Positions 22,574 through 35,182 of a stretch of DNA of 64,000 nucleotides are shown here, piece by piece (positions within the stretch are counted from its first letter, which is position 1; every line of letters starts with the position of its first letter). The notes beneath the pieces were generated by a model. The model saw only the letters and a program-made list of their open reading frames with translations, was not told where the DNA came from and searched no databases. Origin of the DNA: Rhipicephalus microplus (Eukaryota > Arthropoda > Arachnida > Ixodida > Ixodidae); contig NC_134705.1 in NCBI RefSeq assembly GCF_043290135.1, positions 55,219,271 through 55,283,270 of the forward strand, in the 5' to 3' direction. The translations under genes and the position numbers were made by a program.

Positions 22574-25128
22574 GTATGCAAACTACAGAACTGGCATAGC
22601 ACCACCTGACATTCAGCCAACTATTCTAATTACTCAACGTGTATATAAGTTACAATTGATGTCGGGTGAATTATGATGCCATGTGTGCTGAAGTACTTGG
22701 GCTGAAATACCACTATTTCTCATGATAATATGCATGATTCAAATAAAGAAGATATGCGCTTGTTACCCTACGAGTAATACCAATCTATTCTAGAACAGCC
22801 AGGACGTTCTTTCGTAACCAGTATTTCATTCATATCTACGTGTTTTGATGCAGCTATAACATTCTATCATTTATTTACCGAACAACAGAGGCTTCACAAC
22901 GCAAGTATCATGTCGTTTGGTTCGCTCTTGTCGCGAGCAAACGGCGTGCATGACATCGACACTGATGTTACCTGTCACAAATGTTTGTCATGCACTCACG
23001 TTTTTTCGTGTGAATTTTAGACTACAGCCAAAAGCTTTAAAGTCTGAGAGGTTGGTTGGGCTTAGTTTCAAAAGTGAATGTCACAAACGTGATGCGACCC
23101 CGGTTCCCACCGCTTTGTCGATCGGAAGCCCAGCTTCGTTTCTCGAAAAACACCTCAGTTATGCCGCCGGAACAGGACCATCTGTGTGAATAACGGTGGC
23201 CGTTTATGACTATTTTAAAACGCCAACTGTAAATACAGTACCGGAAGTGCTCGCTATGCCACAGATGTTTCTATTGCGCTTCATCAAAGTAGAGACAGCG
23301 TGGTCCTACGCTGCTGCTTACATTCTCGCTGATGATTTAATGTGTCCGGGTAAGCCGTTAAACTTATAATTTTTGTTCAGTGCACGTGCCTTTGCGTCTG
23401 AGGCAACCCATAGGTCTGAAATAAACAACGAGCTCACTTCCAATCAAGTATGAAATATTTTTTTGCCTCAGTGACTTACTCTCGCTCACGTTCTCCAGAA
23501 CTGTTTCTTAAGTGGACTCACTGAGACTCATATGCACTAAAAGTTTTCTCAGCTGGACTTACTCGGATGAACTTACCTAAGCATTATTCATTTGAACTCT
23601 TAGCGCCTAAGCATCACTCATCTTAGCATTACTCATTTGAAACTTACACTGACAGCTAGGTAATTTGAAGTTAAACATCCCTGCCTGAAATCCAACCACC
23701 AGCGATTATGCTGAGAAAAAATGAGCTGGGAGGTAAAAAAGTGAGAGTGACTTTAGTGAAGGGTTTTTGTTCGAAAAATTGTGTGGTCTCTTGACCACCC
23801 TTCAAATGTGCTGGTGAAAAAGAAAAATTAGGCGAAAATTAATTATGCGTATGCAACCTTGAATCTGGGTATAGTGACACATTAGGTTTTGAAGCATTAT
23901 GTGGTCATTGTTCTTCCAGGTCACGTTATACCTACAACCAGATAATACCAGGCTTAGCAAAGAAGCAATAAAGCATGCGAATTCAGGCACTTTTTGTAAA
24001 ACACTGCTGCAACCTTAAAGCCCCAAATCTTTTTCTGCTTATTACCTAGTTCACGCATAATTTGCTAAAATATTTTAAACGTGAATCAACCAACATTTAT
24101 TGAAAAACAACCTTGGAAAATCAACAAAAACTTAGCTTTTCTGGAGATTCAAGGTTCAAGGAGATCAAGGTTGTTGCGCTAAATATACATAAGATAGTTA
24201 ATTAGGATATGAGATGCATTTTCTTTGATGCAGATGGTTTTATTGCTCTAATGTTTGTTGAAAAAGTTATTTTTGATGTGCACGACCAACGTCAACGGTG
24301 CGCTTGTGGCGTGACGATTTTTGAGCACCACAAGAACAGCGATACACTTCGAAAATTGCTTCAGAGTTGTGTTCAGACCCTATTTTTTTACATAAGAAAC
24401 GCTGTTGCGAGTCGACAGCCATCACAAAGGTCCTTTCAGATGCCCATTTTAATTGAACCTTGTTCCAGGAGGTCGAATCTGTAAAGTGTGCAGGCGAATG
24501 TTATATACTACTCACAGGAGTGTGCACCCTGAACAAGAGCTCACTGCGCTGTCCACGGGAAGTCAGTGCGCACCTAGAGGGCCAGCTGCTGAAACATATT
24601 ATCAGTATTTTGTTTTAGACGTAGGTACTTGTAGCAAAATAAACTGGTGCAGCAAGGAAACAGTAAATATGAAACAGCAAAGGTAAAGAAACGCACGGAG
24701 AAAAAGAGGGACAGCGAAAGAAGGAGAGCGAGGGACAGATAGAGAAAATAGCATCAATATTTTCCTTCTCACGGATTATCATAGTGTGGAACCCGTGATG
24801 GTCCGCTGTCTGTTCATCACGTGGGCATCATGCTAATTCACTTCATGCATGTTACCTTGCAAACGTTCGGTGCATTCGCTCTAATGACTGTTGTATGTTG
24901 CTGTTCCTTCACCCACAGGATTACTACTATGGTTTTGTCTACATTTAATTGTACTCAATATTTTCAAATGCTTCTCACAAACTTTAATTAGGCGGGGATG
25001 TGGATTCTAAACCTGGTCTTGACCCCCGTTTTCAGCCCCATGTCTTTTCAGGACCGTAGTTGAGAATTGTTATTATTAGTCAAACGGTTGTAAAATTGTT
25101 CGCTGAACTATTGAACGGTCAATAGAAC
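22574..25128. other. No gene recognised
   Basis: No domain recognised. Around 23510-23660 the sequence is rich in related words (ACTCATTTGAA, CTTAGCATTACTCA), a weak local repetition. Open frames up to about 91 codons (24209-24484) are unassigned. Confidence 0.5.
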
Positions 25129-25495
25129 ATGAATCAAAATACCAGTGAAATCAAAACTTTTGAGTCCCTTGTGAACGCAAAGTTTGAAGATTGCGAAGCT
25201 CGTGTATACTCTCGGGAATCACCATCAGAGTCGCGTGGTGCACTGATTTCAAATAATCACATGCATACTCAAATTCAGCAATTAAAGATCGCTATGTTGA
25301 TTCTCAATAGCAAAACCTAAAGCTTAAAAAAGAGGGGACGTAAGAACAACATTATGCTTCATTGTCTCAACGAAGACTGCGGCAACAATAATGTAGAACT
25401 TTTCGTAAATGTTTCCAAGTGTTTTCCTGACATTTTCAAGGGTTAATGTCCCCGCATAGAAAGCTAACATAGCCTTGGGAGTAATAATAGAGGCT
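25129..25495 (+). pseudogene. CR1-like ORF1, N-terminal part
   Basis: The open frame at 25129-25320 is followed after a stop by residues in the same direction (KNNIMLHCLNEDCGNNNVE, then CPRIES and HSLG) that match the block N-N-I-x-V-H-G-L-N-E...C-P-x-I-E-R-C-H-R-L-G of CR1 ORF1 proteins, which bind the element RNA. Broken by at least two stops. It continues at about 26345 after the insertion with KLLDYQNKAVI. Confidence 0.6.
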
Positions 25496-25496
25496 G

Positions 25497-26345
25497 TTAT
25501 ACCCAAGGATTGACGGAGATTCCACCGCTGCCTTCAGTTGTTGGGACCAGGCGTTTGTCTAGGATCCCACCGTTGCCACCAGGTATTAGAACCTCGGGTT
25601 TGACAGAATCCCTCCTGCTGTTATCTGTTGTTGAGTTGTTGTGACTTAGCCGTTACCGGCACCAGTAACTTGAGAGGAAGACGCGGAACATGGCGAGACT
25701 GATGAGGAAAACTGTACAGAGCTTTATTTTACATTATATACAAGCGAGCGTTTTTTGCCACAAGACTAACATCTAGACAAAGATGTCCTAGATTGTGACG
25801 GTCTCATTGAAGGCTCTCGCAGGAGCCTACTGCAGCTATCAAGAGCACCTTTTTTCCGTCAGCCTTAGATGGACTTTAAACTTCTCTGTCCACCTACCGT
25901 ACACACATCAGTGACATCGCTTTCGACCGTGCTGCCCACACTCGCCCTTGTAAACGTGGCCACCACAGTCCCCCTAGGCGCCAACTTGTTTTTTTCTTGG
26001 AAGGAGACTACCACTGCGTGCTGGGTCTCGCGATCATACTACGGGCGCAATACCAGGAGCATCAAAAGACCCCCACTCGCCACGGTAATTTTGCGTAGCT
26101 GATTGTAGTTCATGCTGACGCCGCTATTTTTTCAAAAAGATTGTCGCGACCAAAACCATATGGGTCGTCTTGTTGTACACTTTGAGGCATCGCGACTGCA
26201 TGTGCCTCCATTTCCGGCTTAAAGGACAATACCCAAATGGCAACGTCTGTCGGCAGGCCAACATTCTTTCGGCAACTTGTTTGCAGAATCGCGAATACTC
26301 TTTTCTGCTTGGCTGAAGCGCCGACCCTTACAAAGCCGTCTACGT
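25497..26345 (-). mobile_element. Possible LTR-element fragment nested in LINE ORF1
   Basis: This about 850-bp segment splits the ORF1 reading. On minus it shows an AATAAA signal (near 25730) and TGGTGGCAACGGTGGGATC, a word resembling an LTR-adjacent primer binding region of BEL/Pao-type elements. No paired LTR or TIR could be delimited and no pol domain was recognised. Assignment to LTR elements is tentative; that it is an insertion rests on the ORF1 continuity on both sides. Confidence 0.4.
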
Positions 26346-27760
26346 GCCGCCAACATGAAGCTCTTGGATTATCAGAATAAGGCTGTAATTGCTTAAAAAT
26401 TCACATGAACGTAAAAACACTGAATTTCGGGTTTCAAAAGACTTCTCTCCTGAGATTCGACATATTTGCAAGAAGCTGTGGGAGACATCCACCTATCATA
26501 GGGATGACGGCTCATCTGCCGTCATCACTTTAATCATGTATTGATAGACAAGGTGCGATATGACTTTGACTGTTCATCCAGCACTCTGGTCAGACCATTT
26601 CTTGGTTTCACTGCGACCGTTGAAACAACTTGTGGGCCGATATTTTGTTGACCAAGCTGCCCTAACAATAAACTTTCCATAATGATTATTAATGCCCTCA
26701 CTGTAATCAGTTTTTATCCCAATTTTTCTCTACTATCCTGTTTTGCCCCACACAGTATCGGCGTTAATGAGTATTGGCTGCGCGATGGAGTCCACGATTC
26801 TGAATAGGTCTCCCTGGCTACAAAGTTGTTTGGAGAGACAGATAAGTAGGAAGAATGAGTAGTGCTGCCCTATTTCTTCGCTCTCACCTCCACGTTTTTT
26901 GTGCTTTCTGCACCACCAAATACTCATCCCTTGTGGGGAAAGTTCACTTAGACAACATGTCCATGATTATCGGAAATGTTTACCACCCACCTGGTTCTAT
27001 ATCAAATATGCTCACAACAGAAACCAATTTCGACAAAGCTAGGGGGCTTCAGCTTCTAAAATTAATTGCATGTATAATTTCATTGATCCTGCTGTGGATT
27101 GGACATCTTTGACAGTCAGTGGACACGAAGAGTCCATCGGTAGAGAGCTACCGAATATTCTGGTGTCAAGTGGCCTTCCCCGAAATGTTAAGGAATCAAC
27201 TTGTAATGGTGCCGTTATTGTTCGGTGTTTCTTCACTACATCCCTAGCTATACCCGGTTTTGAATCTAATATATTGATGGCATGACCAATCATAACGCCG
27301 TATTGTTCTCAGTTCCTGGTATCGTCTGAAAATGCCGTTACTCTCACTGCACATTTCCTGATTTCAACAGCATTGATTATCAAGCATTTACGGACGCTCT
27401 TGGCGACTTGTTTCAAGAATTTGAGCTATAAAGCACTACAATTATTGCCAATACGTTATCTTCTCTTTTCGAAGGCCTTGTCAGAGTTCATCAATCGTGT
27501 CATTCTTCTTGAAACAATGAAAACGAACACAGCAATAGCCTAGACTATTATGCATGTCTTACTTTCGTCACGTCATGTGACCCAACTACGTCGATTCAAA
27601 CGAAAGTGCTCTAGTTACTCGACAAAACATCAACAGTTTGTTAGCGCTAAAAAAGTGTCTGCGAAAACAACGGCTGCTAAAGAAAATTGTACAAGGTTGC
27701 CTTGCCGAAGCTCGATCATGAAAGCAAATCCGCATAAATTTTGGAAGCCTAATTCTTCTT
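26345..27760 (+). pseudogene. LINE ORF1 end and APE-type endonuclease
   Basis: After the ORF1 end (FRVSKDFSPEIRHICKKLWE, 26410-26490), translation in mixed frames near 26750-26990 gives VNEYWL, an LFLRSHLHVF block, VHLDNMSMIIG and NVYHPPGS, the order of apurinic-like endonuclease blocks in CR1-type LINEs. That enzyme nicks target DNA to prime reverse transcription. A later stretch (27550-27760) resembles the basic linker before the RT (KHQQFVSAKK, NPHKFWK). Several stops; non-functional. Confidence 0.6.
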
Positions 27761-28139
27761 GACACATGGTGACAACTGCAAAGTTGCAGCTTATGCTCCT
27801 AAGATGATCACTTTAGCGTTAAACGCCTACTCCCACTGAGGCTTAGCGATTGACCATTCAGATGTTCCTGCTACTCGTGAGAACCTCATCCTTGAATTAC
27901 CGATGTGCCAGTGTCACTTGAGTGCGTCCTCAATCTCAATTTATACTTAGACACCAAGAAATTGTGTGGTCGCAGCAGCATCCCGACAGCATTTCTAGTT
28001 CTTTTGTGTAGCAGATACCTCGCTGTTAAACATCCTCATGTAGACGTGCTTCCATTCTTCTCTTATTTAAATCAGTTAATGTTTAGTTAATTAGCAGTTA
28101 TAGACCAACCTCTGCAACAGCATATTCTTGTAAAATGTC

Positions 28140-28372
28140 AGAGCATTTTATCTTCGAACTCACCGTGAATTCTTCGAAACAAAGTTTTGATTTCCCAGCA
28201 GGGTCATAGCCATGGTCTTAGCACAATTACTTATGTGATTGTCTTCTTCCATGACGTTAACAGCTCTTTAGATATAGGTGACCAGGTTGATATCATATTG
28301 ATTGATTTCGCCTTGGCCTTCGACACTGTATGTCGAAGGCCAAGGCTCAACTATACCTCAATTTGTTTGTTA
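28140..28372 (+). pseudogene. LINE reverse transcriptase, fingers/palm start
   Basis: The open frame 28187-28432 contains QGHSHGLSTIT, VIVFFHDVNSSLDIGDQVD and IILIDFALAFDTV. The last is the RT motif with the first catalytic aspartate (IDFxxAFD). Immediately after AFDTV the reading is lost in a perfect hairpin (28310-28346), and 26 bases later comes the Harbinger-like insertion. Confidence 0.7.
28310..28346. repeat. Perfect 16-bp hairpin in the RT coding region
   Basis: Arms GCCTTGGCCTTCGACA (28310-28325) and TGTCGAAGGCCAAGGC (28331-28346) are exact reverse complements with loop CTGTA. The left arm is normal RT coding sequence (A-L-A-F-D), so the right arm is an inverted copy of it. Confidence 0.9.
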
Positions 28373-29380
28373 TACCGGTGTCAGACGGGTACTTTTAATC
28401 GCGATCCAGGCAATCCGGATCAGTCTTATTGATTGCGATCAACATTATGACCGCTGCTAGACGACCTAGGCTAAGCCAGTTCAACATTGGGTCAGATGAA
28501 ATGCCCCCGGTGGCATTCGCGTGCCCTAAAACATGCCACTGACAAAACTTCGCGTACGGTATAGCTATACAACCCTTTCTTAGCAATGTTCTTTTTGCGA
28601 GAACCGCTCGAACGTCCAAAAGTTTTGCGTGCCATTACAATAGCGATTTCATAAATCCACCATTCGATGAAATTTTCCTAGCACTTACCTGTGTTGCTGT
28701 GTGAGATTCTTAACCTTTGCCTTTATTTCTGATGGTCCACGCTCGTAGCCGTGTAGTCACAGTGAAGCGTTAATCTCATTGTACGCTGCAGTGTTTCACT
28801 TCTGGCGCCTTAAGTCTGTTGCAGTCACTCCTGCCATTGGTCAATTACTGTAAAGATCTCTTCATACGACCACGAAGTGCGAGTACGTTGAGACGTAGTC
28901 GGAAAGCTTGCGGCACTCATAATCAGTTTTGTTCATGGTGCTCCAACAGTTCCGACGTGGCGAGAGTTGAATTGAGTGTTGAAGGCAACGGCCGGCTGCT
29001 TCTCGTCTGCTTGTCGTCTGCTTCTCCCGTAACTACATGCGGTCGATGCGAATTCTGAAATATGCAATACTTGAGATATTGTTACAATTTAAACAGTTTA
29101 TAATTTGCTTTTATATAAACACTTTTAGTTTGTAAAGTGTTTTTATTGAACTATGCTCGAACTTTTTGTTCATTGTGCTTTCAACAGGCTCGGCTAGGGG
29201 ATGCAGACGACAGTAAAATAGCGATTTCTGAGGCATATCGTGATGCGTGGATGGCGATAGCTTTGATCTCGATCACGCCTGATGGTGATTAAAAGTGACC
29301 GTGTAGCAGCACCTAATCTGGATCGTGATTATTCAGGATTGACACTGATCGCGATTAAAAGTGTCTGTGTGACACCGGTA
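28373..29380 (-). mobile_element. Harbinger-like DNA transposon derivative, 1008 bp
   Basis: Ends TACCGGTGTC (28373) and GACACCGGTA (29371-29380) are inverted. Similarity continues inward for about 35 bp and includes ACTTTTAATCGCGATC in both. It is flanked by TTA at 28370-28372 and 29381-29383, a 3-bp duplication of the TWA type typical of PIF/Harbinger. On minus near 28840-28900 the residues WSYEEIFTVIDQWQE resemble the Myb/SANT-like DNA-binding partner protein of those transposons, but stops follow. No DDE transposase seen, so non-autonomous. Confidence 0.7.
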
Positions 29381-29383
29381 TTA

Positions 29384-30290
29384 TACTAAGGAATTCATCA
29401 TTGCTTAGCTGGATATCCAACTTTCTTTTGCAGCGTCAGAATGAATGTGCTTCAAATCTACTAACTCGCCTCTGATTCCGGCTTCATCCGCAGTTCCTCT
29501 GGTTTCTGTGTTAGGAATTTCTTATTCCTGCTTTATATTACTGAACACCCCTAGCACACCTCAGTGACAATACGCGTTTTCGCAGATGACTGCGTCCTGT
29601 ATCGTATTGTTATATCTCCACTGGAGCATGCCATTCTTAACAGGTAATTTTCTCATTTTCATTGCTGGTGCTAATCTTGGCAAGTAAATATAATATCTGT
29701 AAGACAGCAAATATTTCATTTACCAGACGTTCATGTCCGTTGACTTTGACTGTGGTTTTAATATTGTTAGTATTTTAAGATGCAGAATTTAAGTAGCTTT
29801 GTGTTAATATGACATGAATTTCTCATGGTTCGAACATATTGATCTCACATGAAAAAAAAGAACCTTTAGGAGTTCGAGTATTTACATAATACGCTTCGTT
29901 TTGTTCCTCAGAAAACTAAACTGCTTACCTACAAATCTCTTATGCGCCCCATCGTATATGACAGTTTAGTTTGGAACCCCCATAAAGAATATGACATCAG
30001 CAAACAAGAGTGCGTTAAAAAATAACAGTCCGCTTTATATGCAAGAGATATCTTAGGAATCTTTTCCACAATGTCCTTCTCCAACTAGGTCTCACTACAC
30101 TTAGAATGATCACCATTTTGAATGTGTTAAGTTTGTGCCCAATTTAATCAATCCTTCTCGCTTCAGCACTCTAGCATCGTACATAAAAATTTCCAGATTT
30201 TTGTCTACGAGGAGTAATTATTGTCATTAACGTTGTAACCTATTTTACCCATACTGACAAGTTCAAATACACCTTTTTTAGGCAGTAGAA
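29384..30290 (+). pseudogene. LINE RT palm and C-terminal remnant
   Basis: In shifted frames 29390-29640 gives NSPLIPASS followed by VSVLG and, near 29585, FADDCVLYR, the RT catalytic box. Bases 29860-30100 give a region matching APxRxxxxxSLxWNPHKE and YLRNLFHN, the CR1 C-terminus. Stops and indels are frequent. The element end is placed near 30290 only by loss of similarity. Confidence 0.55.
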
Positions 30291-31246
30291 TATTCAAAGT
30301 GAACAACGATGGAGCCTCAGAAAGGCTGGCTGACGTTTTGATACGAGAACTTGTCTTTGTCAAAAGCGCCTTTTTATCCTTGGTGTGTTAGTTTTAAGCG
30401 GGTTAGTAGGGATGTCATCTCTTGGTGGTGGCACGGGTCCCTGTTTGTGATCGCCGCCCCAAAAAAAAAAAAACAGCTTTAAAGCAGGGTAGTGTGGTCC
30501 TCGCTTCATTTTAGGTTAGGTGGTAGTGATTAAAAATGTTCTCGGGTGGTGCGCAAAAATGAAAAGAAAAAATAACACACAAAGTAGGATCACTGCGCTG
30601 CAAAGCGATAGCCGCTACAGACGCAAAGAAAAAAAAAATGGCTCGAATATACTTGTTACACTGTAAATGTCATCTAAAGACGATAGTCTTGCGTCTGGAG
30701 AGAGTGAACAAAATGTTTATTTGATGTTCTGCGCAAGAAAATCGGTGAATGGTATTCTGCAGGCGCTGCGTTAGAGTGCCTCGAGCGTGTGGCGGAGGCA
30801 AACGAGCGCATCTAGGCACGTTAGACACATGTGCCATCTGGCAGTGATTTTCGAAAACGAAGGTGTGCAGCCCGCGGAGAAAGATGCGCGCCAGTATCGG
30901 AGGTGATAAGGTGTAGAACGCAAAGCGACGGGCAGGTGTCACGACCGTGACGTCGTAGCAAAGCGTTGGAAACAACTTTTTGAGCATCGCATAGCACTGT
31001 CAGCGCAGCGCGGTTAAACGCTACATTCCTTAGAGTTACTTGTGTATGCCTCTTCTAGAATAAAGGCAGACATAGAATACATCGAAACGTTATTGTGGTG
31101 CCTCAGATACGCGCAATAATTGCTATTTAATTGACAATCGCACAACTATGAACGCTAAACCTTGAGCAATATTGGTGGGCGCTGCGGATGGGTTTGGCCG
31201 TTTAGTGCCGTTTGAGGTATCGTTAGGGCGGACAAACAGACAAATG
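30291..31246. other. No gene recognised; possible tick repeat
   Basis: Contains a poly-A run (30463-30475) and a decayed hammerhead-like word pair near 30331-30361. A GC-richer block at 30690-31090, with an AATAAA-like GAATAAAGG at 31058, looks like a transcribed repeat, but only one copy lies in the window. Confidence 0.4.
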
Positions 31247-31256
31247 TACAGACAGC

Positions 31257-31307
<51 letters not shown>

Positions 31308-31368
31308 AAGACAGAAAGAAAGACAGACGGACAGAAAGACAGACAGAAAGACAGACAGACAGACAGAC
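31247..31368. repeat. (GACA)n microsatellite, imperfect
   Basis: CAGACAGA-type repeat with AGAA and GACG interruptions. Minus-strand frames read CLSVCLSV, a repeat artefact. Confidence 0.95.
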
Positions 31369-32254
31369 CAAAATGTTTCCGTTGAAGGTCCCCGAGAAAG
31401 GCTATCGTCTTAAATAGCTTGAAAATTGCAAGCCGGCAGACAGTTGCAGCGTCCGGCCACCACGAAGAGTTGCCGACCACAGCAGCATACGTCTGTTTCA
31501 AAACACCCATGATTGGGATGCACAACAAGAAAGTGGTTACAAAAGGGGGGAGAAGCCGACGGCGTACTTTTAAATACCAAGATGTCGATCTTTGGTACCA
31601 GATTTGGTCCGAAAAGCACTAGTTCAATAAGAAAGATAATTGGCGAAAAAAATGGGCTTTCAGAATCTCCGTAGAAGGCCCGCTCAGCGGAATTATCTTG
31701 TCTGGTAGTTCAGATGTATGAGGTACTTTTACTGCATGTTTTTTCAACAAGCCACTTATCTTCTGAACGTATCTGTTATCGCCCCCACCTTATTTTTCGC
31801 CATCCTAAAATATGTTATTTCTTGGTTCATATCAGTACTTCCTACCGAGTTGCGAGAAACTGACGCACGATTTTCGGCGGTAGTAAATGGTACAACGAAA
31901 CTTTTTTTTTTCTATTGTCGGGTTTCCTAAGTGCTCTCAGGTATTCACTCTCATAAGACCTACAACAATCGTATGGGTCTAGGTTCAACCCGTTTGGTTG
32001 TCTATATTAATAAATATAATGAAAAGTTTTCATTTATATTATTTAAAACCTATTTTGTGATTCACATATTTCACGGCGAATGAGAAAGTTGTACAAATGG
32101 AGTGTGCTAACATCCGAGAAAATTCGGAAGATCACCATATCAGCTTTTATACAATAGTGTTCAGTGACTGGGCAGCTTTTTTTGTTTCTCTTCGATTTTT
32201 ATTTCTTTCTTCCTCTACTAACTCAATCACCATGCTGGGCAGCCTGCGGGTCTT
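31369..32254. other. No gene recognised
   Basis: Short frames only (up to 70 codons). No domain or repeat family identified. Confidence 0.5.
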
Positions 32255-32719
32255 TCATACTCCAGCATAATGGTCTTAAAAGATGTTCTAACTTTCAACG
32301 AGGTGACCAAACACTATCAGCTGGACAGAAGAATTTTTCCCCTTCCTCATATGCAACTTTGTAGGGCCCAGGCATCTACCCTCCGAATGCTTCAAACCAG
32401 GTTGTACCCCAGTCTTCGTTCCCACAGCCAGTTTATTGAAAGCATTGACCCAACATGCCCAGATTGTGACGCCGTATCTACGTTAGACCACATGCTCTGG
32501 CTGTGCCCCTCATCACGCGACTCTTTGCACATGACCAAAGAGGAATGGAGCTCTGCGCTCAAGAGCTCAGAACTTGCACATCAACTCTCAGCTGTCCAGA
32601 GGGCCCACGACACCGCGGTGCGGCTCGGCCTACCCGTGAGGCCCACAGCTCTACCTCATTGAGGTAGTGTTCCTCAGGACCTCAATAAAGTTCTGTGTCT
32701 GTCTGTCTTTCTGTCTGTC
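32255..32719 (+). mobile_element. I/R1-like LINE 3' end with AATAAA and TGTC tail
   Basis: The 130-codon open frame (32270-32662) is the C-terminal part of LINE ORF2: STLRMLQTRLYPS, then a zinc motif CPDCDAVSTLDHMLWLCPSS (C-x2-C...H...C), then an alpha-helical tail ending at the stop near 32660. About 20 bp downstream is AATAAA (32684-32689), followed by GTTCTG and a TGTC/TTTC repeat tail (32695-32719). The frame is intact to the end, so this copy is relatively young. The 5' side is truncated near 32255. Confidence 0.8.
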
Positions 32720-34929
32720 CTCTTCTACTGCTTTCGGTTTTTCTTTTTAATTTATTATGTCTTTGTTATCTCTTTATTTCTAGTTTATTATATTTTGCAC
32801 CCATTTTCTCGCTAAATTTTGTGTCTTTATTTCTAAGTTTATTCTTGTTTCTGCACACTTACAAGCAGTTTTGCCTGCGCCTTGGCGGGTCGACGGCGTA
32901 TTCAGCCATGGACTGCTGCGCACATATCATGAGTAGCCATGCTCGAAAAACAAGAGGAAAAATATTTCTTGGGGGCAAGCGTGCTCTCGGCGTTTGGCAG
33001 GTGGCTATGCCATTACTGATTTATGTCTGCGTGACGTCAAGCGATGGCGATGTACGACAGCGTACCCGAGTCTAGGCCCCTAAATCGCTCCACACTGAAT
33101 GGGAATTCCTGGGACCCTTACGCGAAACAACTGTGATAAAACCAGCACGTGGCGGAAGTACGCGACAACATTTAATGTTGCTGTCCTCTTTATGGTAACG
33201 CTCATAGAGCATTTCTCGCTAGATTATTGCACTCACGAAGTGTAATATCGGGTGCTTATCTTGTGACGGGGCGGAAGTGTACAGCTTATTCCTTTATTTA
33301 AATTGTTTAGGTGACAAACATCCGGCTTGACATCGTGAAATAGGCAGCGCATCTGCTGAGCTGATGCTCGATTAAGAACGACGTAACCCATGGTCATTTC
33401 TATTGCCTGGAAAGATGTAAATATTTTGGTAATGTTTTTTAATCTCGCACAGACATTAGATTAGAACAATACAATTGAATGCAGCGTCCTTTTTGGACAT
33501 TTGGTGGTATTCACAATAATCCTATGCTTAACCTGAAACTGTCCATGTGAATAGCAAAGCCAAGTATATAAACGGCAGATCCGGTCATGTTAGCCTCAAC
33601 CTTTAGGAAAAGTATCTTCATTGCCACAAATTTTTTATCGGTTTATTCATTTTAGCAGAAGTTGTTGCGTTTATTTCTTAGAGGCGACCATTTTACGAAC
33701 TTAGTAGAAAAGCTAATTTCAGAAAATATTTATTTAGGTCCCGATCACGACGTAATTTTACACGTACAGTGCTCTAATAAAAATCAGCGTTATGCATACA
33801 ATTCAAAGCGACATCTCCGACAGCTGACGGATGATGGAAATCAATTACATTCCGAGCAGTCAACACGTAGTTGCCTTTATCGTATTTTAACACTGAATGT
33901 GCGCAGGAGGTCGCAACTTGTATCCTGTATCTTGAAACTATCACCCTATAAACGGGCATTTTCCAAAAAAAGTTGAGGGAACCCGAGTGTTCTCTACGCT
34001 GGCGCACTGAACGCTAAAGCAACTGTTTGTCACACAAATGTATGCGATGCCTTTGACCTATTATAACAAAGAAGTACCGTGGGTGGAGAACAGAAATTGA
34101 TAAAGCAATGATGGAGGATAAGCTTGCTGCACACTCGCTATACCGACGTTCAACCTCACTACAGACACACAGACAGGTTTGTGTGGGCAAATTATAACAT
34201 CAAATTATTAAATTAAAAGAACAAATTATGCCCTGCCTGCTGCACCAAAATAGTGCAGGCTGCTGACTTCCAAGCTATTAGAATAAGTGTTGAATATTAG
34301 TTTTGAAGGAGAAAAAGGAGAGAGGGAAACCAAGAAAGTAACGTAGAGAGCGCCACCACCATCGCCAACCACCTCCTTGGGAACGAGCAAAGACTCGGCG
34401 ATATACTGTACTCAATTATCTAAGCTAATACACAAATATTCAAACTAGGTGCCAAGTTAAAAATTATTAACTCACAAACACAGTTTTTCAGCTCTTCTGT
34501 TTTTTTTTGTCTCGGCTTCAATATCCTATGCTGAACTCTCCGTCTTTCTTGTCCTTTTCTTCTATGTTTTTGGCTCTAGTCTCTTGTGGATCACCGTCCG
34601 CACAGGCATATATTGGCTTCGGCCGCGTGATTTCTTCAGTTCCCTCTTGGTAGCCTTTCCTTTCTTATATATTTTGCTCTTCTCTCGTCCTCTCCCATAC
34701 CGACTCCTGAGATTCTTTCCCCAAATGTATACGCTTAGAAAAACGTGAAATACACATACGCATAGATATACCCACATATGTTCTCATAAACGCGTCAACA
34801 TATACATAACAATACATATACACTTTGTATTTATACACATAATTATTGTACAACATCATTATTCCACATTTTCCCTCCCTATGACTTTTTCGCGGGACAT
34901 TTTGATGTAGATGTGTATACTTTTGTCAC
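32720..34929. other. No gene recognised
   Basis: Mostly AT-rich. Frames up to 126 codons (32695-33075) have biased composition. A pyrimidine-rich stretch at 34500-34680 and an A/T-rich stretch at 34750-34860 follow. No domain seen. Confidence 0.5.

Positions 34930-35182
<253 letters not shown>

Larger units (their letters stand above)
25129..30290 (+). mobile_element. Near full-length CR1-like LINE with two nested insertions
   Basis: Plus-strand order: ORF1 first part (25129-25495); LTR-like insertion (about 25497-26345); ORF1 end (26345-26545, containing FSPEIRHICKKLWETS); endonuclease (about 26640-27300, with IIGNVYHPPGS); linker (27300-28140); RT fingers (28140-28330, ending DIILIDFALAFDTV); Harbinger-like insertion (28373-29380); RT palm remnant (29384-29660, with FADD in a shifted frame); and C-terminal region (29860-30280). 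Many stops. Removing the two insertions restores the usual CR1 domain order, so the element was complete when hit. The start is uncertain. Confidence 0.7.

Noticed and set aside
30690..31090. Host gene in a GC-richer block
   Set aside because: Looks like a dispersed repeat with a polyadenylation-like signal; no conserved frame, and only one copy in the window to test.
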